Shown: positions 52,961 to 62,039 of the stretch, piece by piece
Layout: each line of letters starts with the position of its first letter
Numbering within the stretch: the stretch's first letter is position 1
Assembly: GCA_037129925.1 (NCBI GenBank)
Contig: JBAXTZ010000001.1
Location: forward strand, 1-64,000
Reading direction: 5' to 3'
Origin: JBAXTZ01 sp037129925
GTDB lineage: Bacteria; Bacillota; Negativicutes; JBAXTZ01
DNA length: 64,000 nucleotides
Program-made: the position numbers and the translations under genes
Notes under the pieces: model-generated
Told to the model about the DNA's origin: nothing
The model's input: only the letters and a program-made list of their open reading frames with translations
Database searches by the model: none

Positions 52961-55057
52961 TTACAACCCGAAATAGGCTCCCGCTTGATAGACAACAAAA
53001 CAGACCAGCCACGCTAACACAAAATTATATGCCGCGCTGAAACTTAACCACTTCCAGCCAATTTCCGCGCGGATCGCGGCAAGCGCTGCAAAGCAAGGTA
53101 CGTTTATCAAGGTAAACAACATCAAAATGTAGGCGATTAACGGTGAGAAATTTTTATCTTTTTTTAGTGCATCGCCCAAGCTCTGACCAGCGTTGGCGCT
53201 CGCGTCGTTGGCTTCAACTTTGTATAGCACGCCTAAAGTTGAAACAACCACCTCTTTTGCTGCAAATCCGGTAATGACGGCAATCCCGACTTTCCAATCA
53301 AAGCCGATTGGTCGCAATACCGGTTCAATCACTTTACCGATTTGCCCGGCATAGCTGTTTTCCATTTGTAACGTCGCCAGGTTTTCCGACGCGTGTTTAG
53401 CGGGATCGGCAACGGTACGCGGGAATGTCGTTAACGCCCAAATCAGAACCGATGCCAACAAAATAATCGTTCCGGCTTTGCGAAAATAGTGACAGGTTTT
53501 ATCCCAAACGTGCCAGAGAATTCCCCGCACAGTCGGCACCCGATAAGTGGGGAGTTCCATGACAAACGGCGTGGATTTGCCTTTATATAGTGTTCGTTTA
53601 AATACCATCGCCGACACCAGCCCTAATGCAATCCCGATAAGATAAATCGACAACACGACGTTTCCGGCGTGCTGCGGAAAGAATGCCGCCGCCAACAATA
53701 CATATACCGGCAATTTTGCGCCGCAACTCATCAACGGCACCACCATTATGGTCAAAATCCGGTCGCGGGCGCTCCGCATGGTGCGCGTCGCCATTATCGC
53801 CGGCACCGAACAACCAAACCCCAGCATCATCGGCAAGAATGACTGTCCGTGCAAACCAAAGACATGCAGAAATTTATCCATAATAAATGCTGCCCGCGAC
53901 ATATAGCCGCTGTCTTCCAGTACTGAAATCAATAGAAATAAAATAATTATCAATGGCACAAACGACAACACTGAACCGACACCGCCAATAACGCCGTCGA
54001 CCACCAGTGACCGGACTAACCCTTCCGGCATCAATCCGTACAACGCGACACTCAGCCAGGCAAACCCGGATTGGATCCAATCCTTGGGAAATTCACCAAT
54101 AATAAAAGTAAACTGGAAAATTGCCCACAAGAAAAACAGAAATATTGGCAATCCCAAAAATCTGTTTAGCAACACCGCGTCGATTTTTTCAGAAAGCGAA
54201 CTGTTAGTGCGTTCTTCACTATACACCGCTTCAGCAACCGCCCCGTTTACATAGGCATAGCGTTGTTCAGAAACGATAATTTCCGAATCGCGACCAAAAT
54301 GTTTTTCCAAATGCAAGATATGCCGCTTGCTTTCTTTATCAATCAGTTCATAATCTTTATGTTTCCGCAATTTCTTATAGGCATCTTTATCTTTTTCGAT
54401 TAGTTTGATTGCCATCCAGCGTGCCGGATAGACCGCGCTGAACTTTACGTCGGTTATAAGTAACGCCTCAATTCGTTCAATCTCACGCTCTAATTCATCG
54501 CCGTAATAAACGCGTATTTGCGAATGATTTTCATCGGCGATTGCATTGGCGGCGGTATCTGCTGCCAATATGACTGCGTCGAGCAATTCGTCTAACCCTT
54601 GTTTTTTGGCGCCGATCGTTTTGACCAGCGGCATTTGCAACAATTCACTCAGCAGCTGTTCATCAATATCCAAACCCATGCTCTCGGCTTGGTCGATAAT
54701 ATTCAACGCGCCGACAACCGGAACGCCCAGCTCCTGCAATTGCAGACAAAAATAAAGATTGCGTTCGATATTGGTCGAATCAATTACATCAATGATAACA
54801 TCCGGCTTTTCTTCGAGAATAAAATCCCGCGCCACAACCTCATCCGCAGAATAGGCGGTCAGGCTGTACGTTCCCGGCAGATCGAAAATAATCAGTTCCC
54901 GCCCCTTAAAAACCCGGTGTCCCTCTTTTTTCTCCACCGTTACCCCGGCATAGTTGCCGACTTTTTGGTGCGAACCGGTAACGGCATTAAACAGGGTTGT
55001 TTTCCCGGCATTGGGGTTGCCAGCAAGGCCAATGCGGATTGCTTTTTTGTTATGCAT
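52961..55057 (-). CDS. feoB: ferrous iron transporter FeoB
   Basis: Inner-membrane Fe(II) importer with an N-terminal GTPase domain: GLAGNPNAGKTTLFNAVTG (G1), VTVEKKEG (G2), DLPGTYSLTAYS (G3) and ALNIIDQAE (G4). Two gate regions follow (LLISVLEDSGYMSRAAFIMD, GFGCSVPAIMATRTM and PVLRPIGFDWKVGIAVITGF). At 698 residues it is complete. The feoA gene lies one base upstream, so the two are coupled. Confidence 0.97.
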   Translation of the reverse strand: MHNKKAIRIGLAGNPNAGKTTLFNAVTGSHQKVGNYAGVTVEKKEGHRVFKGRELIIFDLPGTYSLTAYSADEVVARDFILEEKPDVIIDVIDSTNIERNLYFCLQLQELGVPVVGALNIIDQAESMGLDIDEQLLSELLQMPLVKTIGAKKQGLDELLDAVILAADTAANAIADENHSQIRVYYGDELEREIERIEALLITDVKFSAVYPARWMAIKLIEKDKDAYKKLRKHKDYELIDKESKRHILHLEKHFGRDSEIIVSEQRYAYVNGAVAEAVYSEERTNSSLSEKIDAVLLNRFLGLPIFLFFLWAIFQFTFIIGEFPKDWIQSGFAWLSVALYGLMPEGLVRSLVVDGVIGGVGSVLSFVPLIIILFLLISVLEDSGYMSRAAFIMDKFLHVFGLHGQSFLPMMLGFGCSVPAIMATRTMRSARDRILTIMVVPLMSCGAKLPVYVLLAAAFFPQHAGNVVLSIYLIGIALGLVSAMVFKRTLYKGKSTPFVMELPTYRVPTVRGILWHVWDKTCHYFRKAGTIILLASVLIWALTTFPRTVADPAKHASENLATLQMENSYAGQIGKVIEPVLRPIGFDWKVGIAVITGFAAKEVVVSTLGVLYKVEANDASANAGQSLGDALKKDKNFSPLIAYILMLFTLINVPCFAALAAIRAEIGWKWLSFSAAYNFVLAWLVCFVVYQAGAYFGL

Positions 55058-55058
55058 A

Positions 55059-55352
55059 TTATCTGATTTCCCCTCTTTCGGTCAAACGCCGACCGTGCAT
55101 TGGCCGACGGCGGGCACCGGACAACCCGGGAATTTTCTCGACTTCGATGCCAATAGCCTCGGATTTGCGTAACGAAACGTTATAGCGCAATATGCAAATT
55201 TCAATCGGATCGCCTAACAGCGCCCGGCGGACAACTTTGCCCTCGGTACCTTGGGTAAAACCCATTTCCGAGATGCGTTTGCCGATTTCGCCCGTCAACG
55301 ATACTTTTATTACTTTAAAATAATCGCCGTTACTTAATTCTGTCATTTGCAT
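55059..55352 (-). CDS. feoA: FeoA, SH3-like partner of FeoB
   Basis: A 97-residue SH3-like protein: VSLTGEIGKRISEMGFTQGT, VVRRALLGDPIEICILRYNV and SLRKSEAIGIEVE. It is thought to modulate FeoB at the cytoplasmic face. It is the first gene of the feoAB operon. The ATG follows GCGGAGGATACGGATA. A palindrome overlapping the -35 region of its promoter suggests metal-dependent control. Confidence 0.95.
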   Translation of the reverse strand: MQMTELSNGDYFKVIKVSLTGEIGKRISEMGFTQGTEGKVVRRALLGDPIEICILRYNVSLRKSEAIGIEVEKIPGLSGARRRPMHGRRLTERGEIR

Positions 55353-55401
55353 TATCCGTATCCTCCGCTTTCCAACTCCCCTTTACAATCCCATTAGTAA
55401 A

Positions 55402-55436
55402 ATTATAGCGCCTCCTGCCTAACTATTCTATAGTTA
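55402..55436 (-). promoter_or_regulatory. feoAB promoter with overlapping perfect palindrome
   Basis: A -10 TATAAT (complement of 55402-55407) lies about 50 bases before feoA. The 17-base palindrome TAACTATTCTATAGTTA (55420-55436: 7-bp arms, 3-bp centre) covers the expected -35 position, where the box itself is poor (TAGAAT). A repressor bound there would block RNA polymerase. Confidence 0.55.
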
Positions 55437-55477
55437 TTACGCCGATAACCTAATATCAGTTAATTTTCCAACAAAAA

Positions 55478-55520
55478 ATCCTGTAAGACGACGTAATCCA
55501 TCGCCCTACAGGATATTTTT
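55478..55520 (-). terminator. terminator after degV
   Basis: ATCCTGTA and TACAGGAT (55507-55514 with 55478-55485) close a hairpin followed by TTTTTT on the minus strand, 10-45 bases past the degV stop. Confidence 0.85.
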
Positions 55521-55523
55521 CGA

Positions 55524-56369
55524 CTAGTTTTTTGGCTTGCGTTGCACCATCACGACAACGGTTCCCGGACCAAAATGTACTGCCAGCGACGCGCCTAACT
55601 GCGCCACTTCAATGTTCTTCACTCCGGTTTTGTCCCGAACCAATTCAACCACTTCGGCAAGTAACTCCGGAATTTCAGTGTGGGTTATGCCAATCCATTC
55701 AATTTCCTCAGCCGGCGGCAACTCCTCGACAATCCGCAACAAGGCTTTCCCACGGGTGCGTACCTTATCTAATACTGCAACTTTGCCTGCTTCAATTGTT
55801 AGTATCGGCTTGATCTGCAACAGACTGCCAAACAGCGCTGCTGCGCCACCAATCCGCCCGCCGCGATGCAGATACTCCAGTGTGCCCGGGAGAATATAGA
55901 TACCGTTTCGCTCCACTGCGGCGGTCAGCGCTCGGGCTATTTCCGTTGCACTGCTGCCGCTTTCTGCCAGCGCCAATCCCTGTCGCACCAGATTTAGTAA
56001 TCCGACTCCGGCCGAGCGTGAATCAACGACCAACACCCGGTCTTTGGCATACTGTTTGGAAACGCTGCCAGCGCATTGCCAGGTTCCACTTACCCCTGCC
56101 GAAACCGTGACAACTACAGCTGTATCACCATTCTTGATTATTTTGTCGAGAACGACCGCGAATTCACCTGGCGCCGGCTGGCTGGTAGTCGGATCCGGAC
56201 CCTTTGCATCGACGTATTCAAAAATTTCATCGGCGGTCATCTCCGGCTCATCGATCACATGCTCACCAAGAATAACTTTTATCGGCACAACATGCAAATT
56301 ATCGTTGTTGGCTAAAAATTCCCTAGGAACATTAGCCGTGCTATCGACTACGATATGTACTTTATTCAT
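55524..56369 (-). CDS. DegV-family fatty-acid-binding protein
   Basis: A 281-residue DegV/FakB-type protein. It begins with VDSTANVPREFLANNDNLHV, then TSQPAPGEF and AVVVTVSAGVSGTWQCAGSV (fatty-acid carboxyl-binding serine region), and DSRSAGVGLLNLVRQGL. In Firmicutes such proteins present fatty acids to FakA kinase for phospholipid synthesis; no fakA is here. ATG at 56369 with GAGGTAAAA; 24 upstream bases in frame are excluded. It has its own promoter and terminator. Confidence 0.93.
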   Translation of the reverse strand: MNKVHIVVDSTANVPREFLANNDNLHVVPIKVILGEHVIDEPEMTADEIFEYVDAKGPDPTTSQPAPGEFAVVLDKIIKNGDTAVVVTVSAGVSGTWQCAGSVSKQYAKDRVLVVDSRSAGVGLLNLVRQGLALAESGSSATEIARALTAAVERNGIYILPGTLEYLHRGGRIGGAAALFGSLLQIKPILTIEAGKVAVLDKVRTRGKALLRIVEELPPAEEIEWIGITHTEIPELLAEVVELVRDKTGVKNIEVAQLGASLAVHFGPGTVVVMVQRKPKN

Positions 56370-56466
56370 TTTTACCTCGTTTTTTCGGTTCAACAGGCGC
56401 TGTTTTTTTTGAACAACTATTCCGTTTACCCCTCAGTTTATTGCAAAATCGTTTTGCCTGCGCCGT

Positions 56467-56495
56467 ATTATAATACTTTACAGCAATTATTGCAA
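56467..56495 (-). promoter_or_regulatory. sigma-70-type promoter of degV
   Basis: TTGCAA (56490-56495), a 17-base spacer and TATAAT (complement of 56467-56472) lie about 100 bases before the degV start. Confidence 0.7.
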
Positions 56496-56583
56496 CTTCT
56501 GCATATTTAGCGACAGTGCGGGTTCATGAATTCAACCGTCGTTCCGTCGGGGCAGGGTGCTCCAGCCCGCGCTTCAATTGGTT

Positions 56584-56615
56584 CTAAAAAAAATAGGCGA
56601 CCGAAGCTACCTATT
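56584..56615 (-). terminator. terminator after the ATPase/nuclease gene
   Basis: AATAGG and CCTATT (56592-56597 with 56610-56615), with a TTCG-type loop region, are followed by eight T residues on the minus strand, about 30 bases past the stop. Confidence 0.85.
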
Positions 56616-56644
56616 GGCGCATTTGGAACATTGGACACGTAATA

Positions 56645-58231
56645 TCACATCCCATATACTGTAATGACTTTTCCGTTAACCGTTTCCTCGCGGATAAATA
56701 CTTTCTCATCCCAAGTTTTCCCGGGGGTGCGATCGAATATCAGCAGGTTGCCGTGGCTGACGCCTGATTTGTCCATGTAATCCGCGGTTTGCGGCAGGGC
56801 TTCTGCCAACGTCCGGGTCATGTTGCCGCGCAATATTTTGAGCTCGATAACTTCTTTTTGGATTGTTGCATCCGGTAATTTCCACTTTACCAGCAAGTCT
56901 AACCGCCGCGACCCCAAGGCGTACTCGCGGTTTATTTCGCCACCGCCGTTGACCACTCGCTGCAAAAATGCCTGCAAAATTATCTGCGGCGCATACTCAG
57001 TATATTCAGTCTTTTTTAACCATATTTCGGAGTTCTCCCGAAAAAAATCTTGAAAGGCGATTAGCATTTTCTCCATTAACAACGCGCCGCGCTCGTCAAT
57101 ATACCAGACCGCTTGTTGCAATATCGTCGGTTGAATTATCCAGGCCAGCTCGCGAGGGATTACTTCACGATAGATTTGGTTAGGAATAATCAATTCGCCG
57201 CCGATTTTCTGTTCAATCAATCCCATTGCTGCAACATACTCAATATCGTCCGGCAAGAAATTAGCCGTTTCCACTTCGCCCGCCAATATTGGCTCAATTA
57301 CCCTCTGCACGCGGGGTTCTTTGAGTTTGTCGATGAGTTGATCAATGTGGGTGCGCCGCGAATAGATCAACCGCTCCTTGGCATCGGCGAACATTTGCGT
57401 TGTGATAAGCGTGGAACGATTTCTGCCGACCTCTTCCCGAAAACATATATCATAAGCCAATGCGTTTACTAACCACGGTTGACCGCCGGTGTATTCCATA
57501 ACCTGCGCGTATATCGCGTCTTCAAACTGCTGTCCGGTAGTAATAGTGTGTTGCTGGTAGAGAAACCGCACCTCGGCTTCAGAAAAGTTGCTCATCGTCA
57601 GCGATTCAGCTTTGATATTAAAGGCGCTGCCGCCGGTGATGATTTCCTTGGTGCCGTGAATACGGTAATCCTTGATGTCGCGCACACCGCACAGCAGTAC
57701 GCTCTGGGGGAAGTTTTGCGGCCGCAGATCATAGCCGGCGCGCAACTGCCTAAGCAGCGAAATCAAAGCATCGCCGATAAGCGCATCAGCTTCGTCGATT
57801 AACAACACCAATGGTTTGTCCGAACCCGCCGCCCATTTGGATAGCAGTTCTTCCAGCGCTGAAGCCGGGGAATCAAGATTAACCGCGCCACTAGTTAACA
57901 GTCGCGCCGGCAGATCGTCGCCAAGCATCGATTGCGCCCGACTAGCCATTCGCTCACAAATGGCTTTCATCGCATAACCGATATCTTCGCGGGCGCTTTG
58001 CGCGCCCTCAATATTAACATACAGGCATTTGTATTTACCCTGCGCGTTCAAGTAGCGCATATACGCCAGCAAGCAACTTGTCTTGCCGGTCTGCCGCGCT
58101 GCGTGCATCAGGAAATATTTGCGTTGCTCAATGAGCGCAGTTATTTGATGTGAATGGAACCGCTCCAACATTGGAACATAGTAATGAATATCCGGCTGAA
58201 TCGGCCCCTCGGCATTAAAAAATCTTTCCAT
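56645..58231 (-). CDS. AAA-like ATPase with C-terminal nuclease-like domain
   Basis: A 528-residue protein. MHAARQTGKTSCLLAYMRYL near residue 43 is Walker A and PLVLLIDEADALIGD near 140 is Walker B of an AAA/archaeal-type ATPase domain. The C-terminal part has GGGEINREYALGSRRLDLLV and KEVIELKI, the D...ExK spacing of PD-(D/E)XK nucleases. The family is common in bacteria, often as paralogues, and its role is unknown. It closes the run with the hydrolase and GH1 genes (39-base gap). GAGGATACT precedes the ATG. Confidence 0.85.
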   Translation of the reverse strand: MERFFNAEGPIQPDIHYYVPMLERFHSHQITALIEQRKYFLMHAARQTGKTSCLLAYMRYLNAQGKYKCLYVNIEGAQSAREDIGYAMKAICERMASRAQSMLGDDLPARLLTSGAVNLDSPASALEELLSKWAAGSDKPLVLLIDEADALIGDALISLLRQLRAGYDLRPQNFPQSVLLCGVRDIKDYRIHGTKEIITGGSAFNIKAESLTMSNFSEAEVRFLYQQHTITTGQQFEDAIYAQVMEYTGGQPWLVNALAYDICFREEVGRNRSTLITTQMFADAKERLIYSRRTHIDQLIDKLKEPRVQRVIEPILAGEVETANFLPDDIEYVAAMGLIEQKIGGELIIPNQIYREVIPRELAWIIQPTILQQAVWYIDERGALLMEKMLIAFQDFFRENSEIWLKKTEYTEYAPQIILQAFLQRVVNGGGEINREYALGSRRLDLLVKWKLPDATIQKEVIELKILRGNMTRTLAEALPQTADYMDKSGVSHGNLLIFDRTPGKTWDEKVFIREETVNGKVITVYGM

Positions 58232-58270
58232 AGTATCCTCGCTTCATCTGAATTGATAGATATTAATCAT

Positions 58271-59245
58271 TTACTTCCAACCGGACTGGATTGCGTTTCC
58301 GTTTAAAAACCGCCGTACATCCGCCAAAAAGTCTTCGCGCCGCTCGGCATGGTGCATGTGCGAGGCATTTTTGTAGACGAAGAAGCGCGCATCCGGCAGC
58401 AGCGATTGATAATATGCTGTCGCTGCCGGTGTTGCTTCATCATATTCGCCGCAGGTCAGCAACACTGGAATTTTGATTTGGGCGAGTTTTGCTGTTACAT
58501 CAAAGTTTCGTAAAGTACCGGTTGCCGTAAATTCGCTTGGTCCCCACATGTATTGATACTCGGCTACGCCCAGTTTATTCAATGCCCGGATAGCGTAGTC
58601 CGGCCAGGGAATACGGCAAACGTGTAACGAATAGAACAGCTGCAACGCTTGCTGATACTGCGAGCTTTCATAATCGCCGCGCAATTCGCAATCGTTGATA
58701 ATTGCTTGAGTGGCCGGCGGCAACGTCGCAACCAACGCCTTAGTGTCGGCAATAAAGCGCGGCGCCGATAGCGCCGGCCCGGCAAAAATTACTGCCTCAA
58801 CGCCGGTTGGTGCAGCATCCTGGGTCAAATACGCCGCTGCCAACATACTACCCCAGGATTGTCCGAGCAAATAGCAACGTACAATTCCCAGTTGTTGTCG
58901 CAACGTGTCCAATTCAACAATAAACCGCTCGACCCGCCATAAATTAGTGTCGCTAGGAATATCCGAATTGCCGCAGCCCAGCTGATCATAAAAAATAACC
59001 GGCCGCTCATCAGCCAGCTCCTCTAGCGGTTGCAGATAGTCATGCGGCATCCCCGGTCCGCCGTGGATACAAATCAACGGAATGCCCTTGGCGTCCGGAT
59101 TGACAATTTTGTACCAGATATTGCCACCCGGCACAGCAATTTTCCCTTCGCGTTCGGGAAGTTTTTCGACACCGGCCGCCGCCGCATTACGTGTCGACAG
59201 CAGGAAAACCACCGCGCAAATTATCAACAATCCCAATCTCAACAT
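58271..59245 (-). CDS. secreted prolyl aminopeptidase-like alpha/beta hydrolase
   Basis: An N-terminal signal peptide (LGLLIICAVVFLLSTRNAAA) precedes an alpha/beta hydrolase. HGGPGMPHDYL near 60 (oxyanion loop), GQSWGSMLA near 128 (serine nucleophile), CGEYDEATP near 266 (Asp) and NASHMHHAE near 292 (His) match the tricorn-interacting factor F1/prolyl iminopeptidase type. It releases N-terminal proline from peptides, here outside the cytoplasm. CGAGGTTTGCG before the ATG. Spacing to the amidohydrolase gene is 31 bases. Confidence 0.9.
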   Translation of the reverse strand: MLRLGLLIICAVVFLLSTRNAAAAGVEKLPEREGKIAVPGGNIWYKIVNPDAKGIPLICIHGGPGMPHDYLQPLEELADERPVIFYDQLGCGNSDIPSDTNLWRVERFIVELDTLRQQLGIVRCYLLGQSWGSMLAAAYLTQDAAPTGVEAVIFAGPALSAPRFIADTKALVATLPPATQAIINDCELRGDYESSQYQQALQLFYSLHVCRIPWPDYAIRALNKLGVAEYQYMWGPSEFTATGTLRNFDVTAKLAQIKIPVLLTCGEYDEATPAATAYYQSLLPDARFFVYKNASHMHHAERREDFLADVRRFLNGNAIQSGWK

Positions 59246-59276
59246 CGCAAACCTCGCTATTCAACTATTATTACTG

Positions 59277-60506
59277 TTATTGTCGTTGCCGGTAAATCAC
59301 TCCGGCTTTCATGACAAAGTCCACTGCTTCGGTAACAGAAATCTTCTCAAACGGATTACCCGGCATTGCCACCATGTCGGCACACTTGCCAACAGCTATA
59401 CAGCCGCAATCATTGAGCTGCAACAGCTCCGCCGCAACCGAAGTCGCCGCCCTGAGCGCCCGCAACGGCGTAAAGCCGTTATTGACCATTTCGGAAAACT
59501 CCACCGCCCCGTTAATAGTAAAATCAAAAGTCCCGATATCTGTGCCAAAAGCAATCTTTGCGTTGCTAGCCGCGACATTCCGCGCGCATTCGAGAATTCG
59601 GTCCCGATAAAAACGCCCCTTGGCCCGCACCACCGGGTTGGGCCAGCGCGCGTCATTGTCGATGTCGCGAATTCCGGCCACTATCGGATATTGCGTCGGC
59701 ACAATATAAATACCTTTGACCGCGAGCAACTCCAATGTTTCTTTGGATGCAAGATTGGCATGTTCTACCGACCGGACTCCGGCAACCGCCGCCCGGCGCA
59801 CCGCCTCGTCGCCATAGGCATGAACAAATACTGCCTTACCCATATCCCGGGCTGCCGCGACAATAGCGTTCATCTCGATCTGTGAATAGCCAATGTCTTC
59901 CGGCCCGTCACTCGGCGAGCCAAAACCGCCGCTACCGGCGAATTTTATCCAGTCAGCTCCGCGCAACACTTCCTGATGCACCAGCCGCCGCACGTTATCC
60001 ACTCCCTCGGCAACATTAATTTGTTTTAAATCTGCATGACTGTTTACCATCGCGCCAAAATCCATATGCCCGCCAACTGCCGAGAGCATATGCCCGCCGC
60101 AAACTATCCGCGGACCGGCAATTGAACCGTCGGCAACCGCTCGTTTCAAATCCGGAACAACCCAGGAATTATAGCTGAAATCAGCGGCATCGCGCACCGT
60201 AGTAAAGCCATTAGCCAACAACTTCTTACAGGCATCCACACCGGCGAGCGTGAATGCCGCAGCGGAAGCGCCGATAATATTGGCAATAATCCTGCTGTTG
60301 CTAGTCAAATGCACATGGCAATCAATAAATCCCGGCATTACGAATTCATTAGTCAGATCGATTATTTTTGCGGTATCCGGTCGCTCGACCGTTTTACCGA
60401 TTTGCACAATTTTACCGTCACAAATAACGATTTCCGCATAGCCAAGCGGTTTTTCTGCCAAACCGTCCCAGTAATTACCGGCCAAAACAATCAAATGGTC
60501 GCTCAT
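59277..60506 (-). CDS. amidohydrolase (imidazolonepropionase/Xaa-Pro-type)
   Basis: A 409-residue metal-dependent amidohydrolase: GFIDCHVHL (HxH) near residue 60, ADWIKFAGSGGFGSP (carbamylated lysine region), VFVHAYGDE, SVEHANL and KIAFGTDIGTFD supply the remaining ligands. Related to imidazolonepropionase-like and prolidase-type members that cleave amide bonds of dipeptides or cyclic ureas. The ATG at 60506 has GAGGAAG; a TTG three codons earlier is too close to that site. Transcribed with GH1 and prolyl peptidase. Confidence 0.88.
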   Translation of the reverse strand: MSDHLIVLAGNYWDGLAEKPLGYAEIVICDGKIVQIGKTVERPDTAKIIDLTNEFVMPGFIDCHVHLTSNSRIIANIIGASAAAFTLAGVDACKKLLANGFTTVRDAADFSYNSWVVPDLKRAVADGSIAGPRIVCGGHMLSAVGGHMDFGAMVNSHADLKQINVAEGVDNVRRLVHQEVLRGADWIKFAGSGGFGSPSDGPEDIGYSQIEMNAIVAAARDMGKAVFVHAYGDEAVRRAAVAGVRSVEHANLASKETLELLAVKGIYIVPTQYPIVAGIRDIDNDARWPNPVVRAKGRFYRDRILECARNVAASNAKIAFGTDIGTFDFTINGAVEFSEMVNNGFTPLRALRAATSVAAELLQLNDCGCIAVGKCADMVAMPGNPFEKISVTEAVDFVMKAGVIYRQRQ

Positions 60507-60535
60507 ATTTTTCAACTTCCTCTAATCCATTAATA

Positions 60536-61918
60536 CTATCCTTCAAAGCCGTTATTATCGTGCACGGTCTTGAACCAATAGCCGCTGTCTTTGATAATGC
60601 GCTTTAGATTGTCGGCGCGGTCGACCCGGATTAAGCCGTAGACGTTGCGGTAACCGTTTCGCCAGCTAAAACAGTCCAGCCCGGTCCACATCTGATAACC
60701 AAAAACATTCATACCCTCGCTGATCGCTTTGTGCGCGGCAATCAAATGATCACGGACATATTCGATGCGCACGGCATCATGGACGCGGTCGCCATCGACA
60801 AATTCCTGTTCTTTTTCAACGCGAATCCCCATACCGTTTTCAGAAATGATGCAGGGAATATTCCCATACATTTTTTTCAGCGCCGAAAGCAGGTCATAGA
60901 TACCTTCGGGATATATTTCCCAGCCGCGGTCGCTGCGCGGCACATCCGGCAACTCGACTACCGTGTACCAATCCCGAAAACTGCTCTTAACCAACGGCCC
61001 GGCAGCAATTCGCCTAGGCGCGTAATAATTGACACCCAGAAAATCCACCCGTGATGCCTCGTCGGCAATCAGTTCCAAATCACCTGGCCGAATAATCGGC
61101 AGCAGTCCTTCGCTGGTAATAAATTCTATCAACTCCGGCTGAAAGTAGCCGCGCAATAGCGGGTGCAAATAGCTGTAAGTATGCAACATATCCGCCAATT
61201 GAGCGGCTTCGCGGTCAGCATCGCTATCGCTCGCCGGGTAGGACGGCGCCATGACCATAATCACGCCGATTTGCCCCGGACATTTCAGCCGATGAAATTC
61301 ATTGATCGTTTCAACATTGGACATCAGCGCGTTATGCGCCGCCTGCACAGTGCGCTTGGCATCCTCAGCCTGAGGATAGTTTATACCAAATAAATAACTT
61401 ACTTCGACTTGACCGAGCGGCTCATTCTGGGTAAACCAATATTTCACTTTGCTGCCAAATTCCTGAAAACACACTTTGGCATATTCGACAAAGTAATCGG
61501 CGACCAACCGATTTTCCCAGCCGCCAATTTTCAGCAACTCATAAGGAATATCGAAATGATAGAGATTTACGAACGGCTCAATGCCGTTGGCGAGCAATTC
61601 ATCGATTAATTTGTGATAGAATTCTACACCTTTGGCATTAACTGCGCCTCGACCGGTCGGCATAATGCGCGGCCAGCTGATAGAAATCCGATAAGAGTTA
61701 TGTCCGGTCTGTTTTAATAGCTGAATGTCTTCGCGAAAGCGATGGTAAAAATCACAGGCGATTTCCGGCGTTGCCTGTTGCCAGAATTTATCCGGATCAG
61801 TTTCCGACCACCAGTCCCACAGCGATTTACCCTTGCCATCTTCAGCCGCTGCCCCTTCGGTTTGCGGACCCGAAGCTGCCGTTCCCCAGAAAAAACCTTT
61901 AGGAAATTCGTATTTCAT
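60536..61918 (-). CDS. GH1 family beta-glucosidase
   Basis: Hydrolyses beta-glucosides. The acid/base glutamate is in FTQNEP (E166) and the nucleophile in SENG (E360), with YRISISWPRIMPTGRG near 76. At 460 residues it is full length, without signal peptide, so it works on imported cellobiose or aryl-glucosides. There is no PTS gene nearby and no clear 6-phospho-binding S/K/Y set, so phosphorylated substrates are not implied. ATG after GGGGGGCAGT. It heads a run with the amidohydrolase and prolyl peptidase. Confidence 0.93.
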   Translation of the reverse strand: MKYEFPKGFFWGTAASGPQTEGAAAEDGKGKSLWDWWSETDPDKFWQQATPEIACDFYHRFREDIQLLKQTGHNSYRISISWPRIMPTGRGAVNAKGVEFYHKLIDELLANGIEPFVNLYHFDIPYELLKIGGWENRLVADYFVEYAKVCFQEFGSKVKYWFTQNEPLGQVEVSYLFGINYPQAEDAKRTVQAAHNALMSNVETINEFHRLKCPGQIGVIMVMAPSYPASDSDADREAAQLADMLHTYSYLHPLLRGYFQPELIEFITSEGLLPIIRPGDLELIADEASRVDFLGVNYYAPRRIAAGPLVKSSFRDWYTVVELPDVPRSDRGWEIYPEGIYDLLSALKKMYGNIPCIISENGMGIRVEKEQEFVDGDRVHDAVRIEYVRDHLIAAHKAISEGMNVFGYQMWTGLDCFSWRNGYRNVYGLIRVDRADNLKRIIKDSGYWFKTVHDNNGFEG

Positions 61919-61989
61919 ACTGCCCCCCTACTATCCGCCGGTTTGTGAAGTTGATAGTTACAATAATAGCACGACCGGGGTACTTTAAC

Positions 61990-62030
61990 AATAAACCGTG
62001 CATCGACCAATGGCCGATACACGGTTTATT
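61990..62030 (-). terminator. terminator after dapD
   Basis: Nearly perfect 19-bp stem from AATAAACCGTG to CACGGTTTATT (61990-62030), followed by GTT on the minus strand. It lies 10-50 bases past the dapD stop. Confidence 0.8.
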
Positions 62031-62039
62031 GTTTGCTCA

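Noticed and set aside
60536..61918. 6-phospho-beta-glucosidase
   Set aside because: No PTS gene lies nearby and the phosphate-binding S/K/Y set near the C-terminus is not evident. Plain beta-glucosidase is the safer call.
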